Shown here piece by piece: positions 1 to 5,041 of a stretch of 5,041 nucleotides of DNA. The notes beneath the pieces are model-generated. The model was given only the letters and a program-made list of their open reading frames with translations, searched no databases and was not told where the DNA came from. Both the position numbers and the translations under genes were made by a program. This stretch comes from an uncultured Prevotellaceae bacterium (lineage in GTDB: Bacteria > Bacteroidota > Bacteroidia > Bacteroidales > Bacteroidaceae). The stretch lies in assembly GCA_946406585.1 (NCBI GenBank), contig CAMJLI010000158.1:1-5041 (forward strand), read 5' to 3'. Every line of letters starts with the position of its first letter. The stretch's first letter is position 1.

Positions 1-1217
1 TCTCCAATGGCGAAAAGATGGTGTGGATGAGTGAGCGCGACAATTGGAATCATCTGTATCTTTACGACATCGCCACAGGACAAGTGGAGCGCCAAATCAC
101 ACGTGGTGCTTGGTGTGTACGGGAAGTGCAAAAAGTGGATGAGGAACAAGGATTCATATATTTCAGTGCCAGTGGCATGAACAAGGGTGAAGATCCATAC
201 AATGTTCACTATTACCGAATTGGCCTGGATGGCAAGAACCTTGTTTGTCTCACACCAGAGAATGGCAATCATGAGGCTGTTTTCTCATCAGATTACAATT
301 TTCTTGTAGATACTTGGTCGACTGTCAGCCAAGCCCCAACAACAATTCTTCGTGATGGCATTAAAGGGAAAGTGATAGATACGATAGAAGTTGCAGACAT
401 GAGCGTCTTGCAAGCAAAAGGTTGGAAAGCTCCAGAGGTGTTTGTGGCAAAAGGTCGGGATGGCAAGACGGACCTATGGGGAATCATACAGTATCCAACG
501 AATTTTGACCCTACAAGAAAATATCCTGTCATAGAATACATTTATGCAGGTCCTGGTAGTGCATACACCCCAAAAAGCTTTACTCCATACAATTGGAACA
601 TGACGCCATTGGCTGAGTTGGGATTCATTGTGGTTCAACTTGATGCCATGGGCACCAGCTGGCGCGGCAAGGCTTTTGAAGAGGTCTGTTACAAAAACCT
701 GAAGGATGCCGGCCTGCCCGACCGTATTGCATGGATAAAGGCTGCTGCTTTGAAACATCCTTTTATGGATGCGGAGAATGTCGGCATTTTCGGCGCTTCT
801 GCAGGTGGTCAGGAAAGCACCACAGCGGTTTTGCTTCATGGAGACTTTTACAAGGCCGCTTACAGTTCCTGTGGTTGTCATGACAACAGAATGGACAAGA
901 TATGGTGGAACGAGCAATGGATGGGCTACCCTGTTGACTCTTCATACGTGGAGAGCAGCAATGTTTATCATGCGTCCAAACTGTCCCGCCCTCTGATGTT
1001 GGTGGTTGGAGAGATGGACGACAACGTGGATCCTGCCAGCACCTACCAGTTGGTCAATGCCTTGGTTAAAGCCGGGAAAGATTTCGAATTGGTTGTTCTT
1101 CCAGGAGTACATCACACCATGGGAGAACGATATGGAGAACACAAGCGTTTTGACTTCTTCGTAAAGCACCTGTTGAAAACGAACCCACCAAAATGGGAAG
1201 ACATAACAACTCATTGA
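1..1217 (+). CDS. S9B family (DPP IV-like) serine peptidase, C-terminal part, 5' truncated by window edge
   Basis: The frame is open from the left edge (first whole codon at 3) and ends with TGA at 1215-1217, so the ATG at 18 is internal and the true start lies outside the window. Numbering residues from that Met, about 1-130 are the last blades of a DPP IV-type beta-propeller and about 150-390 are the alpha/beta-hydrolase catalytic domain. The predicted catalytic triad is Ser261 in GASAGG (codon 798-800), Asp334 in GEMDDNV (1017-1019) and His366 in PGVHHTMG (1113-1115). Tyr176 in YAGPGS matches the oxyanion-hole Tyr of DPP IV. The block CGCHDNRMDKIWWNEQWMG (285-303) is, from memory, characteristic of a bacterial S9 subgroup. 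Family members cleave dipeptides or tripeptides from peptide N-termini, often after proline, and are usually periplasmic or envelope-bound; the signal peptide would be outside the window. GASAGG replaces the GWSYGG of mammalian DPP IV and DAMGT replaces DGRGS, so exact specificity is uncertain. No frameshift or internal stop is seen. Confidence 0.9.
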   Translation, partial: SNGEKMVWMSERDNWNHLYLYDIATGQVERQITRGAWCVREVQKVDEEQGFIYFSASGMNKGEDPYNVHYYRIGLDGKNLVCLTPENGNHEAVFSSDYNFLVDTWSTVSQAPTTILRDGIKGKVIDTIEVADMSVLQAKGWKAPEVFVAKGRDGKTDLWGIIQYPTNFDPTRKYPVIEYIYAGPGSAYTPKSFTPYNWNMTPLAELGFIVVQLDAMGTSWRGKAFEEVCYKNLKDAGLPDRIAWIKAAALKHPFMDAENVGIFGASAGGQESTTAVLLHGDFYKAAYSSCGCHDNRMDKIWWNEQWMGYPVDSSYVESSNVYHASKLSRPLMLVVGEMDDNVDPASTYQLVNALVKAGKDFELVVLPGVHHTMGERYGEHKRFDFFVKHLLKTNPPKWEDITTH

Positions 1218-1218
1218 A

Positions 1219-1243
1219 AAAGGGAGGCTTGACGCCTCCCTTT
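1219..1243. terminator. Bidirectional intrinsic terminator between convergent genes
   Basis: The arms GGGAGGC (1222-1228) and GCCTCCC (1234-1240) pair perfectly around a 5-nt loop. Three flanking A-T pairs extend the stem to 10 bp (1219-1228 with 1234-1243). It begins two bases after the peptidase stop codon and 12 bases past the carB stop. Read on the minus strand, the GC stem is followed by TTTTT (complement of 1217-1221), a good intrinsic terminator for carB. Read on the plus strand, the tail is TTTCAATTTG, a weaker U-tract. The position between two convergent genes supports shared use. Confidence 0.85.
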
Positions 1244-1254
1244 CAATTTGCATA

Positions 1255-4200
1255 TCATGAATTGTACTCTTGCCAACTCTTTATTTGCACATCTTCCATC
1301 TGCATGGCACAGAAAGCTTCTATGAAAGCCTTTGCCAACCTCACATTGGTCATTAGCGGGATGTTGTGGTCAATAGCTGCACGACGAATGCGATAGCCAT
1401 TGGTCAACTCACGCTTGGTGTGGTTCTTGGGAACATTGATAATCAATTCTATCTTGTGTGAAGCGATGAGGTCCATCACATTGTCGGGCAAGTCCTCATC
1501 AGGCCATGACACTTTCTTCGCATTCACGCCATTGTCGTTGAAGAACTTGGCGGTACCTGCCGTTGCGTAGATTTCATATCCATGCTGCACCATCTCGCGT
1601 GCCGGTTCCAGCAAGTCCACTTTTCCCTTGGCGTCACCAGAAGATATCAACACGCTCTTCTTCGGTATTGTGTATCCTGTGGCGATAAGAGAATTGAGCA
1701 ATGCCTCATTAAGGTCATCACCCAAACAACCTACTTCGCCGGTACTGCTCATGTCAACTCCAAGCACGGGGTCGGCATTTTGCAAGCGTGCAAAGGAGAA
1801 TTGAGAAGCCTTGACTCCTATACGGTCGATGTCGAACTCACTCTTCTCAGGAGTGCTGTATGGAACATCAAGCATGATTTTTGTGGCTGTTTCAATGAAA
1901 TTGGTCTTTAGAATCTTGCTTACGAATGGGAAGGAACGGCTGGCTCTCAAATTGCACTCGATGACCTTTACCTCTCTGTTCTTTGCCAAATACTGGATGT
2001 TGAAAGGTCCGCTGATATTCAGCTCTTTTGCTATCTTTCTGGAAATTTTCTTTATCTGACGGATGGTGGAGAAATAAATGTGCTGGGCAGGGAACACCAT
2101 TGTGGCATCACCGGAGTGGACTCCGGCATATTCGATATGTTCACTGATGGCATATTCCACAATCTCACCCTTGTCTGCCACGGCGTCAAATTCAATCTCT
2201 TTGGTGTCTTGCATGAACTTGGAAACCACGACAGGATATTCTTTCGACACCTCGGTCGCCATGGCAAGGAAGCGCTCCAGCTCTTCATTGTCGTAACATA
2301 CGTTCATCGCAGCTCCCGACAGCACATAACTTGGTCGCACCAATACAGGGAATCCAACTTCTTTCACGAAGTTTTTAATGTCGTCGAGCGATGTGAGTGC
2401 CCGCCAAGCAGGTTGGTCAATGCCAAGCTTGTCGAGCATGGCAGAAAACTTGTCGCGATTTTCAGCCCTGTCGATATCCTTTGGAGATGTGCCAAGCACA
2501 GGTACTCCTTGCTTGTAGAGTTTCATGGCCAGGTTGTTGGGTATCTGTCCACCCACAGATACTATGACACCACGTGGCTGTTCAAGGTCGATGACATCGA
2601 GAACTCTTTCGAGAGACAATTCATCGAAATATAGCCTGTCGCACATGTCATAGTCCGTAGACACCGTTTCGGGGTTGTAATTTATCATTATGCTCTTGTA
2701 CCCTTGTTTGCGTGCCGTATTGATGGCATTCACCGAACACCAGTCGAACTCTACAGACGAACCTATGCGATAAGCGCCTGAACCCAAGACAACAACACTC
2801 TTCTCGTTCTTGTAAAAACTAATGTCATGGAACTTGTAATTGCCTGGCTTTTGGTCGAAATGATAGGTGAAATACAGGTAGTTGGTAAGCTCAGGATGTT
2901 CGCTTGCTACCGTATTTATACGTTTTACAGCGGGAAGCACACCTTTGGCCTTGCGGTATTCACGCACAGCGAGGTTCTCGTTATACATGTTGGTGGCTTC
3001 TGGCTTGAGGACAAATCGTGCTATCTGGAAGTCAGAGAAGCCAGCAGCTTTCACCTCCAACAAGAAACTGTCTGGTATGTCCTCCAACTTGTTGTATTCC
3101 ATCAATTCATGCTTGAGGTCAACAATGCGCTTGAGGCGTGAGATAAACCACTTGTCTATTTTTGTGAGCTCTTCTATGCGTTCTACGGTATATCCTTCTT
3201 CCAATGCTTGTGCAATGGCAAAGATTCGGAGATCTGTAGGATTTTCAAGAGCATCATCCAAATTGTCAAAGCGTGTATGGTCGTTACCCACAAAGCCATG
3301 CATCCCTTGCCCTATCATGCGCAGTCCTTTTTGAATCATCTCCTCAAAACTACGTCCGATAGACATTATCTCGCCTACAGACTTCATGGAAGAGCCTATT
3401 TTTCTTGACACACCGGCAAATTTAGTCAGGTCCCATCTTGGAATCTTGCAAATCATGTAGTCAAGTTGAGGTGCGACATACGCGGAGTTGGGTGTTCCCA
3501 TCTCTCCAATTTGGTCGAGTGTGTACCCCAAGGCTATCTTGGCAGCAACAAAGGCAAGTGGGTATCCAGTTGCCTTGCTTGCAAGTGCCGACGAGCGTGA
3601 AAGACGGGCATTGATTTCTATGATGCGGTAGTCATTGGTTTGTGCATTGAAGGCAAATTGGATGTTGCATTCACCCACAATGTTCAGATGCTTGACACAT
3701 TTGATGGACAATTCTTGCAGCATGGACACCTGTTCGTCGCTGAGTGAACAGGTTGGTGCCACAACAATACTCTCGCCTGTATGTATTCCAAGTGGGTCGA
3801 AGTTTTCCATCGATGCTACAGTGAAACACCTGTCATTGGCATCACGAATAACTTCGAATTCTATTTCTTTCCATCCCTTGAGGCTCTCTTCCACAAGAAT
3901 TTGTGGGGCAAAAGTAAATGCACTTTCGGCCAATTCCACAAAATCTGCTTCATTCTTGCAAATACCTGACCCCAATCCACCAAGGGCATAAGCAGAGCGG
4001 ATCATGATAGGGAATCCTATGGAACGTGCTGCCTTAAGGGCATCGTCCATGTTCTCTACGGCATGACTGACAGGCACTTTGAGATCCACCTCACTGAGTT
4101 TTTTAACGAAAAGGTCGCGGTCTTCTGTGTTCATGATGGCTTCTACAGAAGTGCCAAGCACATTTACGCCATATTTCTCAAGTGTGCCATCGAGATATAA

Positions 4201-4509
4201 TTGAGTGCCACAGTTGAGAGCAGTCTGGCCACCAAAAGCCAAGAGAATACCGTCAGGTCTTTCCTTCTTGATGATTTCAGTGACAAACCAAGGGGTAACA
4301 GGTTGGAAATAGACTTTGTCTGCAATACCTTCAGAAGTCTGAATGGTTGCGATGTTTGGGTTGACAAGAATGCTGGAAATACCTTCTTCGCGCAAAGCCT
4401 TAAGGGCTTGTGATCCCGAATAGTCAAATTCTCCTGCTTGTCCGATTTTCAATGCTCCGCTTCCGAGTACGAGCACTTTTCTCAATTGTCCCGAAATTTT
4501 ACTCTTCAT
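1255..4509 (-). CDS. carB: Carbamoyl-phosphate synthase (glutamine-hydrolysing) large subunit, eukaryote-like CarB
   Basis: Intact 1084-aa protein, close to the 1073 aa of E. coli CarB. With the small subunit CarA it makes carbamoyl phosphate from glutamine-derived ammonia, bicarbonate and two ATP, in the cytoplasm, for pyrimidine and arginine synthesis. Domain order: pre-ATP-grasp (about 10-127, VLVLGSGALKIGQAGEFDYS); carboxyphosphate ATP-grasp (about 128-400, with R131, R171, E215, H243, Q284, E298, N300); oligomerisation domain (about 404-555); second pre-ATP-grasp (about 570-685, IGSSVEFDWC); carbamoyl-phosphate ATP-grasp (about 686-935, RPSYVLSG at R725, H798, Q839, E851, N853); MGS-like allosteric domain (about 948-1084). 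E793 and D801 match two ornithine ligands of the E. coli enzyme. Many motifs (VGGQIPNNLA, ASRSFPFVSK, SIGFPIMIRSAYALGGLGSG) match animal CPS1/CAD better than E. coli CarB. ATG is chosen because the conserved KVLVLGSG block begins 10 residues later, as in homologues; no Shine-Dalgarno is visible, only an A-rich TCTAAA before the ATG. carA is not in this window. Confidence 0.98.
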   Translation of the reverse strand: MKSKISGQLRKVLVLGSGALKIGQAGEFDYSGSQALKALREEGISSILVNPNIATIQTSEGIADKVYFQPVTPWFVTEIIKKERPDGILLAFGGQTALNCGTQLYLDGTLEKYGVNVLGTSVEAIMNTEDRDLFVKKLSEVDLKVPVSHAVENMDDALKAARSIGFPIMIRSAYALGGLGSGICKNEADFVELAESAFTFAPQILVEESLKGWKEIEFEVIRDANDRCFTVASMENFDPLGIHTGESIVVAPTCSLSDEQVSMLQELSIKCVKHLNIVGECNIQFAFNAQTNDYRIIEINARLSRSSALASKATGYPLAFVAAKIALGYTLDQIGEMGTPNSAYVAPQLDYMICKIPRWDLTKFAGVSRKIGSSMKSVGEIMSIGRSFEEMIQKGLRMIGQGMHGFVGNDHTRFDNLDDALENPTDLRIFAIAQALEEGYTVERIEELTKIDKWFISRLKRIVDLKHELMEYNKLEDIPDSFLLEVKAAGFSDFQIARFVLKPEATNMYNENLAVREYRKAKGVLPAVKRINTVASEHPELTNYLYFTYHFDQKPGNYKFHDISFYKNEKSVVVLGSGAYRIGSSVEFDWCSVNAINTARKQGYKSIMINYNPETVSTDYDMCDRLYFDELSLERVLDVIDLEQPRGVIVSVGGQIPNNLAMKLYKQGVPVLGTSPKDIDRAENRDKFSAMLDKLGIDQPAWRALTSLDDIKNFVKEVGFPVLVRPSYVLSGAAMNVCYDNEELERFLAMATEVSKEYPVVVSKFMQDTKEIEFDAVADKGEIVEYAISEHIEYAGVHSGDATMVFPAQHIYFSTIRQIKKISRKIAKELNISGPFNIQYLAKNREVKVIECNLRASRSFPFVSKILKTNFIETATKIMLDVPYSTPEKSEFDIDRIGVKASQFSFARLQNADPVLGVDMSSTGEVGCLGDDLNEALLNSLIATGYTIPKKSVLISSGDAKGKVDLLEPAREMVQHGYEIYATAGTAKFFNDNGVNAKKVSWPDEDLPDNVMDLIASHKIELIINVPKNHTKRELTNGYRIRRAAIDHNIPLMTNVRLAKAFIEAFCAMQMEDVQIKSWQEYNS

Positions 4510-4592
4510 TTTAGATGATTTTAAAAATGTCTTTGAAGATGGGTCGTGGCCATCCGCACGCTACGGAAATGACATGCCAAACGCCTATTCGG
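4510..4592 (-). promoter_or_regulatory. Predicted carB 5' untranslated leader
   Basis: This is the stretch between the likely transcription start, just downstream of the -7 box, and the carB ATG. It has no ORF worth calling and no recognised riboswitch. Two small inverted repeats are visible: a 5-bp stem (4538-4542 with 4550-4554, GATGG/CCATC, 7-nt loop) and a 4-bp stem (4553-4556 with 4564-4567, TCCG/CGGA). They share two bases, so they could not both form fully. Both are too weak to claim as an attenuator. The last 20 bases before the ATG are A/T-rich and unstructured, which fits Bacteroidota translation initiation. Leader extent depends on the promoter call. Confidence 0.35.
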
Positions 4593-4596
4593 GGTG

Positions 4597-4604
4597 CAAA
4601 TATA
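4597..4604 (-). promoter_or_regulatory. Probable carB promoter, Bacteroidota -7 box TATATTTG
   Basis: Read on the minus strand, TATATTTG matches the Bacteroidota sigma-ABfr -7 consensus TAnnTTTG at every fixed position and lies 87 bases upstream of the carB ATG. It would place transcription start near 4588-4593. The -33 element is poor: no TTTG occurs about 20 bases upstream, and the nearest one (4617-4620) is only 12 bases away, too close for the usual spacing. The call rests on the perfect -7 match and its position between two genes. Confidence 0.55.
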
Positions 4605-4682
4605 CAAATAATTCTGCAAAGTCAGTACATTTAGAGGATTTTTTGGCAAAAAAGTAGGCAAAATGTCAGAAGTTGGGTGCCG

Positions 4683-5041
4683 TCATTCCACATCTTGTTC
4701 TACTAGCACAGGTCTACAATCTTTTTTGTCTGTTTCTACGTTAAGTCTTTCGATGACAACATTACGTGCATGACGTACAAAAAATCCCTTTGCTGGCAAC
4801 GTCCCGAACATGGTGGCTTCTGGATATTCTTTTTCTTTGTCATCGGCTACATCTGAAGGAGCTGTTTCCACTCCCCCATCATGATGAATGCTTATGTCCG
4901 ATATCTGAATGTTCTCTATGGGATGGCCAGGCAAGCCAATTATGGAACACCCTGTAGGACCTGCATTTCTCACCGTTATTCCAGAAATGCGGATTCCACG
5001 AATTGCACCGATATTGGAAACCACAGTTCCTTCCTTGTATG
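4683..5041 (-). CDS. GH28-family-like (polygalacturonase type) beta-helix glycoside hydrolase, C-terminal end, 5' truncated by window edge
   Basis: On the minus strand the frame is open from the right edge (first whole codon 5037-5039, reading YKEGTVVSN) to TGA at 4683-4685. The GTG at 5022-5024 is an internal valine, not a start, because conserved-looking coding sequence continues upstream of it. The visible 119 residues show the repeating short hydrophobic strands of a right-handed parallel beta-helix: IRGIRISGITVRNAG, PIENIQISDISIHHDGG and ARNVVIERLNVETD. The segments IIGLPGHPIENI, EYPEATMFG and LPAKGFFVRHARNV resemble the C-terminal region of bacterial GH28 enzymes, which hydrolyse alpha-1,4-galacturonan or rhamnogalacturonan in pectin, usually in the periplasm or outside the cell. 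The GH28 catalytic aspartates and the RIK motif lie upstream of the visible part, so activity and substrate cannot be judged. The protein stops right after RPVLVEQDVE, slightly earlier than I would expect. It is on the same strand as carB, 173 bp upstream, and is probably a separate transcription unit. Confidence 0.75.
   Translation of the reverse strand, partial: YKEGTVVSNIGAIRGIRISGITVRNAGPTGCSIIGLPGHPIENIQISDISIHHDGGVETAPSDVADDKEKEYPEATMFGTLPAKGFFVRHARNVVIERLNVETDKKDCRPVLVEQDVE

Noticed and set aside
474..917. 147-codon open frame on the minus strand within the S9 peptidase
   Set aside because: It lies wholly opposite a clearly conserved peptidase domain, and its translation shows no recognisable domain; it is an antisense shadow.
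1193..1396. Plus-strand open frame across the peptidase-carB junction
   Set aside because: It runs through the terminator hairpin and into the antisense of carB, with no conserved content.
2080..2634. 184-codon open frame on the plus strand inside carB
   Set aside because: It is fully antisense to the conserved second ATP-grasp half of CarB, and its product looks like a non-coding translation.
4639..4653. AT-rich palindrome TTTTTTG-G-CAAAAAA in the gap upstream of carB
   Set aside because: A 7-bp inverted repeat around a single base cannot form a stable hairpin, and such A/T runs are common in intergenic DNA of this kind; operator function cannot be supported.
4655..4682. Possible terminator after the GH28-like gene (GGCA...TGCC followed by TTTTTT on the minus strand)
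   Set aside because: The stem is only 4 bp with a 17-nt loop, too weak to call an intrinsic terminator despite the following T-run.
5022..5024. GTG as a possible start of the GH28-like gene
   Set aside because: Coding sequence continues in frame to the window edge upstream of it, and a GH28 protein starting here would lack the whole catalytic region.
1..5041. Mobile element, CRISPR array, tRNA, phage or defence system
   Set aside because: No terminal repeats, transposase or integrase motifs, repeat-spacer pattern, tRNA fold or defence domain was found; the window is almost fully explained by three ordinary genes.

Overview
The window looks like a chromosomal piece of a Bacteroidota genome, most likely a Prevotellaceae or Bacteroidaceae relative. 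The grounds are an A-rich start region with no clear Shine-Dalgarno sequence, a perfect Bacteroidota-type -7 box (TATATTTG) upstream of the central gene, and gene content typical of the group: a DPP IV-like S9 peptidase, a GH28-type pectin hydrolase, and a CarB of the type that closely resembles animal carbamoyl-phosphate synthetases. Genus is inference only.

Layout. Positions 1-1217 (+) hold the C-terminal part of an S9B (dipeptidyl peptidase IV-like) serine peptidase, with the whole catalytic domain and the end of the beta-propeller; its N-terminus is outside the window. A strong symmetrical hairpin at 1219-1243 lies between it and the convergent carB and probably terminates both transcripts. 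Positions 1255-4509 (-) hold a complete, intact carB (1084 aa), the large subunit of carbamoyl-phosphate synthase. A 173-bp gap (4510-4682) holds the probable carB promoter and an untranslated leader of roughly 80 nt. Positions 4683-5041 (-) hold the C-terminal end of a GH28-like beta-helix glycoside hydrolase that runs off the right edge.

Functional relation. The three genes do not form an obvious pathway. carB makes carbamoyl phosphate for pyrimidine and arginine synthesis and appears to be transcribed alone, without carA next to it in this window. The flanking genes look like secreted degradative enzymes for peptides and pectin. No mobile element, tRNA, rRNA, CRISPR array or clear novel system is visible. 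The most interesting point is the eukaryote-like CarB, whose allosteric domain carries a CPS1-like set of residues rather than the E. coli UMP-binding set.
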